This document shows positions 32,996 through 42,296 of a stretch of 49,056 nt of DNA, in pieces (the first letter of the stretch is position 1; every line of letters begins with the position of its first letter). The DNA is from an uncultured Eubacteriales bacterium (GTDB lineage Bacteria; Bacillota; Clostridia; Lachnospirales; Lachnospiraceae). The position numbers and the translations under genes were made by a program. Where the stretch lies: contig CASDVE010000023.1 of the NCBI GenBank assembly GCA_949284175.1, positions 1 to 49,056 of the forward strand, in the 5' to 3' direction. Under the pieces are notes generated by a model. It saw only the letters and a list, made by a program, of their open reading frames with translations. It ran no database searches and was not told where the DNA came from.

Positions 32996-34495
32996 TTAAT
33001 CATCCATTCCTAAAATATCGTTGATATTATTTTTGTATAAAATGGCTTTTGCGCCGTAAACCGCCTGTACACCACCACTTACTTCTAAAACATCAATAGC
33101 ACCCACTTTTTTCAATGTGTCTTTATCCACCTTGGCTACATCCGTAACGCTAACACGTAAACGAGTAATACAAGCATCCACATCTTCAATATTTTCTTTA
33201 CCACCTAAGGCTTCAATAATAATGATGGACTCATCTCTTAAAGAAGATTTTGTTGTTACCTCTGGTTCTTTCTCCTCTTCTTCTTCTCCACGACCTGGAG
33301 TTAAAACATTGAATTTGGTAATGAGGAAACGGAATAAGAAATAATAGATAACAGCCCAAACAATACCAAGTGGAATCTGTAATAGCCAATGGGTCTTATC
33401 ATTTCCTGGTAAAATACCAAATAATAAGAAATCAATGAGTCCACCGGAGAATGTATTTCCAATGGCAATGTTTAAAATATCCGCAATCATAAATGCTAAA
33501 CCATCTAAAATAGAGTGGATTACATATAACCACGGTGCAACAAATAAGAACATAAATTCCAATGGCTCTGTAATACCAGTAATGAAACTTGTTAACGCAA
33601 CTCCAAGAAAGATTCCTTTATATTTGCTACGGCGTATTTTTGGAACACAATGATACATAGCAAGAGCTGCTGCTGGCAACCCAAACATCATAGTAGAAAA
33701 ACGTCCTGCAAAGAAACGTGTTCCTTCTGTAAATAATCCAACGTGGTTTGGATCGGCTAATTGTGCAAAGAAAATATTTTGTGCCCCAACAATGGTTGCT
33801 CCATTTACAACTTCGCTTCCACCTAATGCGGTGTACCAAAACATTGGATAAATCATATGATGTAAACCAACAGCTCCACATAGACGCATTAAGAATCCAT
33901 AAAAGAATGTTCCAATTGGTCCAGCTGTTGAAATGACATCTCCAGTGCTAACTAATAATTGCTGAATTGGAGGCCAAATTAAATAAAATCCTACTCCTAT
34001 AAAAATAGATGCAAAGGAAGTAACAATTGGTACAAAACGAGAACCACCAAAAAATCCTAATATCTGTGGCAACTGAATATTTTGGTATCGATTATGCAAC
34101 CAAACGGCAATACAACCAACAACAATAGCTCCTACCACACCAGTATCAATGGAACTTCCATCTTCACTAAAAATGCTGATTAAAGTGGAAATCGTTGTTG
34201 TCATAACAAGGAAACCAACAACACCTGCAAGAGCCGCTGTACCCTTATCCTTCTTTGCCAATCCTACGCAAAGCCCCACACAGAGCAATAATGCTAAATT
34301 GTTAAAAATAGCACTTCCTGCACCATTCATGGTTTTAAAAATCGTCTGTAAAATAGCATTATCTAAAAATGGATAAGTCGCAATGGTCGTCGCATTGGAG
34401 AAAGAGCCTCCAATTCCGAGCAATAAACCTGCTGCCGGCAAAATGGCAATCGGCAACATAAATGCTTTTCCAATTTTTTGTAATTGTTTAAACAT
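32996..34495 (-). CDS. ptsG: Glucose-family PTS transporter EIICB
   Basis: A 499-residue membrane transporter that imports and phosphorylates glucose or a related sugar. The EIIC domain (1-395) has about ten helices and the sugar-binding ITEPLEFMF motif (308-316). An acidic linker (402-412) leads to EIIB (420-499), with phospho-cysteine C442 in VDACITRLRVSV. There is no EIIA domain; that function is supplied by the crr gene 47 bp upstream on the same strand. Glucose is the best guess from the PtsG family, but N-acetylglucosamine or maltose cannot be excluded. Confidence 0.92.
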   Translation of the reverse strand: MFKQLQKIGKAFMLPIAILPAAGLLLGIGGSFSNATTIATYPFLDNAILQTIFKTMNGAGSAIFNNLALLLCVGLCVGLAKKDKGTAALAGVVGFLVMTTTISTLISIFSEDGSSIDTGVVGAIVVGCIAVWLHNRYQNIQLPQILGFFGGSRFVPIVTSFASIFIGVGFYLIWPPIQQLLVSTGDVISTAGPIGTFFYGFLMRLCGAVGLHHMIYPMFWYTALGGSEVVNGATIVGAQNIFFAQLADPNHVGLFTEGTRFFAGRFSTMMFGLPAAALAMYHCVPKIRRSKYKGIFLGVALTSFITGITEPLEFMFLFVAPWLYVIHSILDGLAFMIADILNIAIGNTFSGGLIDFLLFGILPGNDKTHWLLQIPLGIVWAVIYYFLFRFLITKFNVLTPGRGEEEEEKEPEVTTKSSLRDESIIIIEALGGKENIEDVDACITRLRVSVTDVAKVDKDTLKKVGAIDVLEVSGGVQAVYGAKAILYKNNINDILGMDD

Positions 34496-34542
34496 ACCCT
34501 TTTATCCTCTCTCTTTATTTTTATTATCATAATGATAAATTT

Positions 34543-35031
34543 TTATTTTTTTTCACAAGAAAAAATGATATCTGTTGTATTTACCATATCCCCTTGTTTT
34601 TTCATGAACTGCATATTACACTGTTCTTCTGGTGTGGCAACTAAAACCATCGTATCCAAAAGCACCCCTTTTTCTCTTAATATATCTAAATTTACTTCCA
34701 CAAGCACATCGCCTTTTTTTACCTTCTGTCCTTGTTTTACGAGGCACTGAAAGCCTTCTCCACCTAATTTTACGGTATCAATTCCAATATGAACTAAATA
34801 TTCCATTCCAAATTCATCCGTTAATCCAAAGGCATGTCCTGTTGGAAAAACCGCTGTTAATGTCCCATCACAAGGAGCTTTAAAAGTTCCTTCTTCTGGC
34901 ACAATAGCAATTCCTCTTCCAGCTAGCCCTTTTGAAAATACCGGATCTTCTACTTCACTTAAATTCTTTACTTTCCCTTTTACAACTGCATTTACTTCTA
35001 TGCCTTTTTTCTTTTTAAAAAATTGAAACAT
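34543..35031 (-). CDS. crr: Glucose-family PTS EIIA component
   Basis: A 162-residue cytoplasmic phosphocarrier that passes phosphate from HPr to the EIIB domain of PtsG. Both active-site histidines are present: the phospho-accepting H81 in MEYLVHIGIDTV and H66 in FPTGHAFG. The GRGIAIVPEEGTFKAP segment is standard for EIIA-Glc. First gene of the crr-ptsG operon, with a strong promoter at 35110-35138 and AGGAGA before the ATG. In the leader, TAAACGGTACTG weakly resembles a CcpA cre site (several mismatches); no antiterminator RAT sequence is seen. Confidence 0.93.
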   Translation of the reverse strand: MFQFFKKKKGIEVNAVVKGKVKNLSEVEDPVFSKGLAGRGIAIVPEEGTFKAPCDGTLTAVFPTGHAFGLTDEFGMEYLVHIGIDTVKLGGEGFQCLVKQGQKVKKGDVLVEVNLDILREKGVLLDTMVLVATPEEQCNMQFMKKQGDMVNTTDIIFSCEKK

Positions 35032-35109
35032 AATCGTATCTCCTATTCCTATCTTAATGAATCCATACTATAACTGTTAGCAGTACCGTTTACTTTTATT
35101 ATTTGTTTT

Positions 35110-35138
35110 ACTATATCTTAATTAAATTTTATTTTCAA
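35110..35138 (-). promoter_or_regulatory. crr-ptsG promoter
   Basis: Minus strand -35 TTGAAA, 17-bp spacer, -10 TATAGT, leaving a leader of about 70 nt. The rest of the 309-bp spacer to rsmA holds only AT-rich sequence and the rsmA terminator. Confidence 0.7.
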
Positions 35139-35267
35139 GTATTTTTATATTTATGAAAATACTTTCAATGCTTACGGAGAAAGCTCCATATTTTAGCCAA
35201 ATCCAAAGGGATATTTTTATATATTTTGCACAATAAATGAAAGTTTTTTCAAAATAATATAAAAACA

Positions 35268-35305
35268 TAAAAAAACATCAAAGAGCCTTACAAAACTCTT
35301 TGATG
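35268..35305 (-). terminator. Terminator of tatD-rsmA
   Basis: Arms CATCAAAGAG and CTCTTTGATG with a 10-nt loop and a run of seven T on the minus strand, 36 bp after the rsmA stop. Confidence 0.75.
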
Positions 35306-35340
35306 CTTCTTAGGGATTTCTATTTTGGTTCCAGTTCACC

Positions 35341-36213
35341 TTATTTTTGTATCCATTGATACAACACATCACTCAATTTTGCAAATTCTTCTAATGTAAG
35401 TGCCTCCCCACGAATATTGGCTTTTAATCCAATGGACTCAATGGCATCTACGATCTGTTCTTTTGTAAAGGACAGCTCAGCAGAATTATTTAATCCATTT
35501 TGTAACGTTTTTCTTCTTTGATTAAAAGATGCTCGAATAATTTTAAATAATAATGCTTCATCTTTTACAACAACCGGTGGATCTAAATGTCTTGTCAGAC
35601 GGATAACAGCAGATCCCACATTTGGTCTTGGAATAAAACAATTTGGTGGAACATTTGCAATAATACATGGTTTTGCATAATATTGTACGGCTAAAGAAAG
35701 AGCACCGTAATCCTTTGTTCCTGGCCCTACCTGCATACGGTCTGCAACCTCTTTTTGTACCATAACCGTAATATTATCAATTGGCACATGACTTTCAAAT
35801 AGCCCCATAATAATTGGTGTAGTAATATAATATGGTAAATTAGCAACAACTTTAATTGGCTTTCCTTGATTATATTTTTGTGCAATGGCATTGATATCCA
35901 CTTTTAAAATATCATCATTTAAAATTTCCACATTATCATAAGGAGCTAATGTTTCTGCCAGAATTGGCAATAGATTTTTGTCAATTTCTACCGCCAACAC
36001 TTGCCTTGCTCTCTCCGCCAAATACTGGGTCATGGTTCCTATGCCTGGACCGATTTCCAACACAAAGTCATCCTTTGTCACATTGGCTCCATCCATAATC
36101 TTTGTAAGAACATGATCATCAATTAAAAAATTTTGTCCAAACTTCTTTTGAAATCCGAACTGATACTTTTGAATCACTTCAATTGTTTTTTTAGGATTGC
36201 TTAATTTCTCCAT
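35341..36213 (-). CDS. rsmA: 16S rRNA (A1518/A1519) dimethyltransferase
   Basis: KsgA/RsmA dimethylates two adjacent adenines in the 3' helix of 16S rRNA late in small-subunit assembly. The 290-residue protein contains KKFGQNFLIDDHVL, SAM motif EIGPGIGTMTQYLA, NDDILKVD, catalytic NLPYYITTP and the C-terminal 'ASFNQRRKTLQNGL'. AATGAGG lies just before the ATG. It starts 7 bp after tatD; many Firmicutes also have rnmV between them, which is absent here. Confidence 0.95.
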   Translation of the reverse strand: MEKLSNPKKTIEVIQKYQFGFQKKFGQNFLIDDHVLTKIMDGANVTKDDFVLEIGPGIGTMTQYLAERARQVLAVEIDKNLLPILAETLAPYDNVEILNDDILKVDINAIAQKYNQGKPIKVVANLPYYITTPIIMGLFESHVPIDNITVMVQKEVADRMQVGPGTKDYGALSLAVQYYAKPCIIANVPPNCFIPRPNVGSAVIRLTRHLDPPVVVKDEALLFKIIRASFNQRRKTLQNGLNNSAELSFTKEQIVDAIESIGLKANIRGEALTLEEFAKLSDVLYQWIQK

Positions 36214-36220
36214 AAATACC

Positions 36221-36988
36221 TCATTTCATACGGTATAGTTCTTTTGCATTCTGACACGTTATTTCAATCACTTCTTCATAAGTCACGCCTTTTATTTCAG
36301 CCAATGCCTTTGCCACATAAGGCAAGTTTAAAGAAGAATTTCTCTTCCCTCTATTTGGTTCTGGTGCTAAATAAGGGCAATCCGTTTCTAATACAATGCG
36401 TTCTAGCGGAATTTCACAAACTGCCTCTTTTAACTTCTTAGCATTATTAAATGTCAAAACGCCACCAATGCCAATATAAAAATTCATATCAAGAATTTCT
36501 TTTGCGATCTCTTTTGGATAGGAAAAGCAGTGAACAACTCCACCTATCTCTTCTGCATAAGATTGCTTCATCAGATCTAATGTATCTTTTGCTGCTTCAC
36601 GACTGTGGACAATAATAGGCAGTTTTAACTCTCTTGCTAACTCCATCTGTTTTATAAACCAAATTTTTTGAACCTCTCGTTCTGGTTCTCTATAATGATA
36701 ATCAAGACCGATTTCTCCAATCGCAACAATCTTATCTTCCATAGCGAACTGACGTAACTGCATAATATCGGCAGCCGTCATTGTTCCAACTTCGTTTGGA
36801 TGAACCCCGACAGCTCCATAGACATGGGGAAAACGCTTTGTAAGTTCTACTGTATTTTTTGATGTTTCAATATTTGCCCCAACATTGACTACAAAACCTA
36901 TATCATTAAATGGAAAACTATCAAGCAGTTCATCGCGATCCGCATCAAATGCCTCATCATCGTAATGTGCATGACTGTCAAATATCAT
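36221..36988 (-). CDS. tatD: TatD family metal-dependent hydrolase/DNase
   Basis: A 255-residue TIM-barrel hydrolase with 3'-5' exonuclease-type activity on DNA or RNA in characterised members. Metal ligands are seen in DSHAHYDD, IGEIGLDYHY, PIIVHSREA, GVVHCFSY and LETDCPYLAP. The terminal PNRGKRNSSLNLPYVAKALA is also typical. CGGAGG precedes the ATG. It heads a two-gene unit with rsmA, a common arrangement. Confidence 0.93.
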   Translation of the reverse strand: MIFDSHAHYDDEAFDADRDELLDSFPFNDIGFVVNVGANIETSKNTVELTKRFPHVYGAVGVHPNEVGTMTAADIMQLRQFAMEDKIVAIGEIGLDYHYREPEREVQKIWFIKQMELARELKLPIIVHSREAAKDTLDLMKQSYAEEIGGVVHCFSYPKEIAKEILDMNFYIGIGGVLTFNNAKKLKEAVCEIPLERIVLETDCPYLAPEPNRGKRNSSLNLPYVAKALAEIKGVTYEEVIEITCQNAKELYRMK

Positions 36989-37060
36989 CTTTTTTACCTC
37001 CGTTCAGAAAACATATTACCATAAAACTTACAAGAAATCAAAATGTTCTAAGGAAAGACC

Positions 37061-37090
37061 TTGCAACACCCCAAGATCACAGGGTATAAT
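37061..37090 (+). promoter_or_regulatory. mgsA promoter
   Basis: -35 TTGCAA, 18-bp spacer, perfect -10 TATAAT. A second candidate (TTGATG to TATATT, 37098-37126) lies too close to the ribosome site to be useful. Confidence 0.55.
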
Positions 37091-37145
37091 TTGCTTATTG
37101 ATGAAAATTGTCAGTTAATTTATATTTTAAGGAGGATTTAATCAC

Positions 37146-37616
37146 ATGAATCAAGACTACATTACATTTACAATTAAAGAAAAGAAAAATATCGCATTAA
37201 TCGCCCATGATAATGAAAAACCAAAATTAATACAGTGGTGCAAAGACCACTATGATATTTTAAAAAATCATAGCCTATACGGAACTGGAACCACTTCTCG
37301 TATGATCGCAGATCAAGCAGGATTATATATTCGTGGATACAACAGCGGTCCTCTTGGTGGTGATCAACAAATCGGAGCTAAAATTGTAGAAGGCGTCATT
37401 GACTTTATCGTTTTCTTCTCCGATCCATTGACTGCACAGCCACACGATCCAGACGTAAAAGCTCTTATGAGAATTGCTCAAGTATACGACATTCCTATGG
37501 CAATTAACAAAGCAACTGCGGACTTTTTAATCACTTCTCTTTATATGGAAAAAGAATATGAACATCAAGTGATTAACTTCCAAAAAAATATCCAAGATCG
37601 AGCCAATACATTATAG
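37146..37616 (+). CDS. mgsA: Methylglyoxal synthase
   Basis: Converts dihydroxyacetone phosphate to methylglyoxal, a glycolytic overflow bypass that relieves sugar-phosphate build-up. The 156-residue length is typical. Visible: 'KNIALIAHDNEKPKLIQWC', the phosphate-binding GTGTTSRMI, SGPLGGDQQIGAKI and the catalytic aspartate region FSDPLTAQPHDPDV. AAGGAGG precedes the ATG. A dipeptidase gene follows after 21 bp on the same strand and is likely co-transcribed. Confidence 0.95.
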   Translation: MNQDYITFTIKEKKNIALIAHDNEKPKLIQWCKDHYDILKNHSLYGTGTTSRMIADQAGLYIRGYNSGPLGGDQQIGAKIVEGVIDFIVFFSDPLTAQPHDPDVKALMRIAQVYDIPMAINKATADFLITSLYMEKEYEHQVINFQKNIQDRANTL

Positions 37617-37637
37617 TTCCAACAAAGGAGAGAGTTT

Positions 37638-38630
37638 ATGCACGTGATTGACTGCCACTGCGACACCATAACTGCCTTGTTTTACCAACAACAAGAAACA
37701 AAAAGACCTGTTTCTATACGGAACAATTCTCTTCATTTAGATCTGGAAAAGATGGGAAAGAGTAACTATCTTTTACAAAACTTTGCTATCTTTCTCGATC
37801 TAAAACGAGTAAAGCATCCCATGGAGGAATGTTTATCTATTATTGATTTTTATTATGAACAGTTAAACTCCAATTCCGATCAAATTAAACCAATTTTTTG
37901 TTTTCAAGACATCATTGATAATATGGCAGATGGGAAATTTTCTGCTATGCTCACCTTAGAAGAAGGCGGTATTTTAGAAGGGAAACTATCAAACTTAAGA
38001 AATCTATACCGACTTGGTGTCCGCATGATGACATTGACTTGGAACTATCATAATGAGCTTGGTGGTGCAGGGCTTTTTTATGAAAAAGACGGTTCACCAA
38101 ACCCTTATAAGAGAAATCCAAGCGGTGGGATGACACCTTTTGGGCTAGAAGTCCTTTTAGAAATGGAGCGACTTGGCATGATCATTGATGTTTCTCACCT
38201 GTCTGATCAAGGATTTTTTGATGTGCTTCACAACACAAAGAAGCCATTTGTTGCCAGCCATTCCAACAGCAACTCCATCTGTCCTATCTGTCGCAACTTA
38301 ACTGATGATATGTTAAAAGCACTTGGGGAACGAGGTGGGATTACAGGACTTAACTTCTGTGAAGACTTTATCTCATCTGAACATGGACATTCCGCTTTCA
38401 TCTTACAGGAATCTCTCATCGCTCACGCAAAACATATTGTAGATAAGGCAGGTATTGATGCACTAGCTCTTGGCTCTGATTTTGATGGTATTGAAGGAAA
38501 TGCTTGGCTAAAAGATGCCTCTTATTTTGATAGACTCTATACAGCCTTAAAAGCAGAAGGATTTCATGAATCGGAGCTTGATAAAATTTTTTATAAAAAT
38601 GTTCTTCGCGTTTATGAAGAAATTCTTTAA
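37638..38630 (+). CDS. Membrane-dipeptidase family (M19) peptidase
   Basis: A 330-residue zinc dipeptidase of family M19, with a TIM-barrel fold. Metal ligands and signatures appear in order: VIDCHCDTITALF, LEEGGIL, MIIDVSHLSD, VASHSNSNSICP and LGSDFDGIEG. It lacks a signal peptide and so acts in the cytoplasm, probably on dipeptides including D-residue peptides. AAAGGAGAG precedes the ATG. It appears to share the mgsA promoter. Confidence 0.92.
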   Translation: MHVIDCHCDTITALFYQQQETKRPVSIRNNSLHLDLEKMGKSNYLLQNFAIFLDLKRVKHPMEECLSIIDFYYEQLNSNSDQIKPIFCFQDIIDNMADGKFSAMLTLEEGGILEGKLSNLRNLYRLGVRMMTLTWNYHNELGGAGLFYEKDGSPNPYKRNPSGGMTPFGLEVLLEMERLGMIIDVSHLSDQGFFDVLHNTKKPFVASHSNSNSICPICRNLTDDMLKALGERGGITGLNFCEDFISSEHGHSAFILQESLIAHAKHIVDKAGIDALALGSDFDGIEGNAWLKDASYFDRLYTALKAEGFHESELDKIFYKNVLRVYEEIL

Positions 38631-38631
38631 C

Positions 38632-38682
38632 AAAAAAGAAGTTCGCTATGGTATGCTTTCACCATATTGGAACTTCTTTTTC
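38632..38682. terminator. Bidirectional terminator between the M19 gene and the ThrE-type genes
   Basis: Outer arms AAAGAAGTTC and GAACTTCTTT, inner arms TATGGT and ACCATA, with A- and T-runs on both sides. Confidence 0.75.
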
Positions 38683-38684
38683 CT

Positions 38685-39143
38685 TTAAGGATTTTTCTTT
38701 TTTACTCCAATTTTTCCAATGGTTTGAAACCATTTTTGTGGCAAACCAAATACAATAACAATGCCAAGTACAATGGATACCGCCACTTTTATTGCCGTAA
38801 ATCCTGTCTGAAATGCCTCTTGAAAATCATTGACCACAATATAATAAGAAGTCATACAGATTCCAGCTCCGGGCACAAGAGGAAAGATACCAGCAATTAA
38901 AAAGATGGTAACAGGACAATGTTTTCTCACAGCAAACAACCTTGAAAGCAGAACAATGGCGATGGCAGAAAAGAATGCTCCAAGAGCTGTCCCAAATATA
39001 GACTTTGCCATCAAATACACCAGCCATCCCACACCTCCTACGATACCACAACAAGGATAATATTTCTTAGGAACTCCATAGAGAAGAGAAAACGCAATGG
39101 TTCCTATGGTCGCCCCTATGACTTGCATTAGAACAGATATCAT
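38685..39143 (-). CDS. Threonine/serine exporter, small subunit (DUF3815/ThrE_2)
   Basis: A 152-residue membrane protein with about five helices, matching the C-terminal half of ThrE exporters. The motif IAGIFPLVPGAGICMTSYYIV is the hallmark, with PLVPG in a helix. It pairs with the larger ThrE-type gene immediately upstream: the two overlap by 4 bp, so translation is coupled and the products probably form one transporter. Ribosome site GGGAGGAG lies within the upstream gene. Export substrate assumed from the family. Confidence 0.88.
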   Translation of the reverse strand: MISVLMQVIGATIGTIAFSLLYGVPKKYYPCCGIVGGVGWLVYLMAKSIFGTALGAFFSAIAIVLLSRLFAVRKHCPVTIFLIAGIFPLVPGAGICMTSYYIVVNDFQEAFQTGFTAIKVAVSIVLGIVIVFGLPQKWFQTIGKIGVKKKNP

Positions 39144-39916
39144 AAAATTGCTCCTCCCATCACATAATGATAGAATAGGAAAATAAATCCCATTCCAATG
39201 GCAATACTAAAAAATACGAGAATGGCATCCAACATTCTCACCGCTCCAGAAATGTAATCTCCATCTGCAAAATCACGAATGGAGTTGGTAAAAGGAACTC
39301 CTGGTACAAGAGGCATAATAGAACCAGCAACCATTCCATAGAGATTATTTCCAAATTGAAAATGATAGGAAATCAAACAGATAATGGTAATAATCATTCC
39401 TCCAAATAGATTGCTTGTAATCTTTGACATATTTCCTCTATCAATATAAAGGCGAAATATATAGTATAAAATCCCTGCTAAAAAAGCAGTTATGCAGTCA
39501 AACAAGCCACCTTGAAATAAAATGCAAAAGGCTCCACATCCAAATCCAGAGGCGATTAATCTAGCATGATTGGATTTATTGGGAATTTTTTGAATTTCTT
39601 CTAATTGTTCCATCACTTCTTCAATGGTGTATTTGCCCTGTTCAATCTCCCTTGAAAGCTGATTCACCGCAGCAACCCGTCCAAGATGGGAACCGCCCAC
39701 CGGCAAATGCTTTACTTTTGCAAAATAAGGTTCTGTTATATCTCCTGCTGTTAAAAAAATTCCATTTGTCAAGGTGAAGACGCTACAAGAATACACGCCA
39801 TAATAATGACAAATTCGATAGATCGTTTCTTCCACACGAAAAATCTCTGCTCCATTTTTTAGTAAAATACAACCGGCTAACAGTGCCGCATCAAGTACCA
39901 TCCTATCTTCTTTCAT
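39140..39916 (-). CDS. Threonine/serine exporter, large subunit (DUF1212/ThrE)
   Basis: A 258-residue protein with a soluble N-terminal part (1-115, 'LLKNGAEIFRVEETIYRIC', the conserved GAE..RVE motif) and about five membrane helices after residue 115. It has the same PLVPGVPFTNSIRD motif as the partner. Expected to export threonine and serine together with the DUF3815 subunit. The ribosome site for ATG 39916 is weak; the next ATG five codons later is an alternative. The 238-bp spacer upstream (39917-40154) shows no clear promoter for it. Confidence 0.88.
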   Translation of the reverse strand: MKEDRMVLDAALLAGCILLKNGAEIFRVEETIYRICHYYGVYSCSVFTLTNGIFLTAGDITEPYFAKVKHLPVGGSHLGRVAAVNQLSREIEQGKYTIEEVMEQLEEIQKIPNKSNHARLIASGFGCGAFCILFQGGLFDCITAFLAGILYYIFRLYIDRGNMSKITSNLFGGMIITIICLISYHFQFGNNLYGMVAGSIMPLVPGVPFTNSIRDFADGDYISGAVRMLDAILVFFSIAIGMGFIFLFYHYVMGGAIL

Positions 39917-40154
39917 CGCTCACAATTAAAACTCTCTTTCCTATTCTCTCTTCTTCCTCTTTGAAAAGTATTTTTTATTCATGAGAGGAACTATTACATC
40001 AACTATTTTAAGTCTTGTCCTTATGAAAAAAAGTATAACAAAGATCGGAGAAAACGTATAGAGCTTTTCAGAATCATATATTCCATTTTTTTCAATATAC
40101 TAGATCAAGATAAAAGAAACACAAAAATCTTCTCTTGAAAGGAGTTTTTTCTTT

Positions 40155-41969
40155 ATGAAATTATGTTTTCGCAAAACCAAATATATTCCTAACATACTTT
40201 TTATTTCTTTCCTTTGTATCCTCCTTATAACCGGTTGCCAACCCACTTCTTCTTCGTCCCACTCTAGCACTGCCACTTCTCATGAAATAGCACAAGAAAA
40301 CGAAGCCTTTGAACGGTTCCTAACGGACACCTTTAAGCAATTGGTAGTATCGGACTCCATTTCCCTTCATTATAGTGTAAAGAATCCATCTATTTATGGA
40401 ATTGAACCAATAAAACCAACCTTTGGAGATTTTAGTGCAAAATCCATTGAGGAAAATGAAAAACAAATAAAAATGCTCAAAAAACAACTCCGCTCCTTTT
40501 CCAAAGACACCTTATCGAAAAAACAACAACAAGATTATGATATTCTTTCTTATTATTTAAACCAATCCTTAGAAGGAAACCCGTATACCTATTATCAAAC
40601 GGTTTTAAGCCCTGTGATTGGCTTACAGGCACAACTTCCTATCCTACTATCCGAATATCGACTAGAAACAAAGACGGACATTGAAGAATACTTGCTCTTG
40701 CTTTCCGATCTCCATCGCTATTTTCAAGAGATCTTTCAATTTGAACAAAAAAAGGCAGAGCTAGGACTTGGAATGCAAGACTTTGCTATTGAGGATATAC
40801 AATCTCAGTGCAAAGACTTTATAAAAGCCACTGACACCAATTGTTTGATCACTTCATTTGAACATAGACTTGACGCTCTTGTATCCAATGGCCTCCTGAT
40901 AGAAGAGGAAAAAAATGATTATGTAAAAGAAAATAAAAGAAAAGTTTTAGAAGAAATTTTACCAGCTTATGAAACCTTAATCCTTAACCTAGATTCTTTA
41001 AAAGGAAAATCCACAATAGAAGGCGGTATTTGTTATTTAAAAAATGGGAAAGATTATTATAAGTATCTGATTTCCACTGGAATCGGTTCTCCCTTAGCAC
41101 CAGAAGAAATCAGAAAACAGATCGAAGACCAATTAAAGGAAAATCGCATTTCCTTGTTATCGCTATTACAACAAAATCCGAATATTTTACAAGAATATGA
41201 ACAAGCCTCCTGTCCCATTACAGAACCACAAGATATTTTATCCACATTACAACAGGAAATAGAAAAAGATTTCCCCAAACCTCCTAATACTTCCTATGAA
41301 TTAAAAACGGTGGACCCTTCCCTTTCTGAACATTTAAGCCCTGCCTTTTATTTAACACCGCCTGTTGATGAAGTCTTTTCCAATGTCATCTATATCAACA
41401 GCCTATCCTCCTCTTATAATGCTCAAAGCCTCTATCCAACCTTAGCTCATGAAGGATACCCAGGACATTTGTATCAAAATACCTATTTTTATTCCACCAA
41501 TCCAAATCCTATCCGCTCCCTTTTAAACTTTAGCGGATATTCAGAAGGATGGGCAACCTATGTAGAATATCATTGCTACGAAGACATCGATTATGGCACC
41601 TCCTCTTCTGACATTGCAAAACTACAACAATATGAAATGGATTTAAGCCTTGGCATTTGCTCTCTTGTGGATATTGGTGTAAACTATGATGGTTGGACGT
41701 TAGATGAATGCAGTGTATTTTTAAAAGAGAATGGCATCGACGATAATAAGACAATACTTTCGCTCTATTATTCTGTCATTGAAGAACCGTCTAATTATTT
41801 GAGATATTATTCAAGTTTCCTACAATTCGAAAACCTAAGAACCCTGGCTAAAAACGAATTAAAAGAGAACTTTAACTTAAAAGAATTTCATAAAACAATC
41901 TTAAACCTAGGTCCTGCACCATTTCCTATCGTAGAACAGACAATAAAAGAACAACTTAATATTTCTTAA
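40155..41969 (+). CDS. DUF885 family lipoprotein, probable metallopeptidase
   Basis: A 604-residue exported lipoprotein. The signal peptide ends in lipobox LLITGC with the lipidated C28, followed by a Ser/Thr-rich spacer. The body is helical and ends with the zinc site HEGYPGH (432-438) and the downstream 'GYSEGWATYVEYHCYEDI', which gives the third ligand glutamate. This is the DUF885 architecture, related to M32-type carboxypeptidases. Substrate unknown; probably acts on peptides at the cell surface. GAAAGGAG precedes the ATG. Monocistronic, with a terminator directly downstream. Confidence 0.88.
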   Translation: MKLCFRKTKYIPNILFISFLCILLITGCQPTSSSSHSSTATSHEIAQENEAFERFLTDTFKQLVVSDSISLHYSVKNPSIYGIEPIKPTFGDFSAKSIEENEKQIKMLKKQLRSFSKDTLSKKQQQDYDILSYYLNQSLEGNPYTYYQTVLSPVIGLQAQLPILLSEYRLETKTDIEEYLLLLSDLHRYFQEIFQFEQKKAELGLGMQDFAIEDIQSQCKDFIKATDTNCLITSFEHRLDALVSNGLLIEEEKNDYVKENKRKVLEEILPAYETLILNLDSLKGKSTIEGGICYLKNGKDYYKYLISTGIGSPLAPEEIRKQIEDQLKENRISLLSLLQQNPNILQEYEQASCPITEPQDILSTLQQEIEKDFPKPPNTSYELKTVDPSLSEHLSPAFYLTPPVDEVFSNVIYINSLSSSYNAQSLYPTLAHEGYPGHLYQNTYFYSTNPNPIRSLLNFSGYSEGWATYVEYHCYEDIDYGTSSSDIAKLQQYEMDLSLGICSLVDIGVNYDGWTLDECSVFLKENGIDDNKTILSLYYSVIEEPSNYLRYYSSFLQFENLRTLAKNELKENFNLKEFHKTILNLGPAPFPIVEQTIKEQLNIS

Positions 41970-42017
41970 CACAATAATACAAATACTTACACATTCTTAA
42001 CATCCCATTTTCTGTAT

Positions 42018-42060
42018 AAAAAGCACATTTTTTCTATCACAGACAAAATGTGCTTTTTTT
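42018..42060 (+). terminator. Terminator of the DUF885 gene
   Basis: Arms AAAAAGCACATTTT and AAAATGTGCTTTTT with long T-run. The following spacer (42061-42296) is very T-rich and carries TTACAAT (42193-42199) as a possible -10 for the next gene. Confidence 0.75.
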
Positions 42061-42296
42061 CCTTATTTTTCAAGGTTTCTCGTCTTAAAATATCAAAAAT
42101 TACTCCTGTTTTTTCTGTTAAGATTTTTATTTTTACACAAATTTTGCTTTTTTTTTACAAGATTTTTATATTTTCTTTTTCTTTTATTTCTGTTACAATG
42201 AGATCATATGTGCAAAGAACGGACAACTAACTTTCTTACAATCTAGTTATTCCCTTTGCAAAATACAATTTTTAATGTGAATTTAGGAGAAAACGT

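Noticed and set aside
35032..35110. RAT antiterminator site or strict cre box in the crr-ptsG leader
   Set aside because: No RAT-type inverted repeat overlapping a terminator; the cre-like TAAACGGTACTG has several mismatches and no symmetry.
37098..37126. Second promoter for mgsA (TTGATG-17-TATATT)
   Set aside because: The implied start of transcription would fall on the ribosome site itself; the TTGCAA-18-TATAAT set upstream is better placed.
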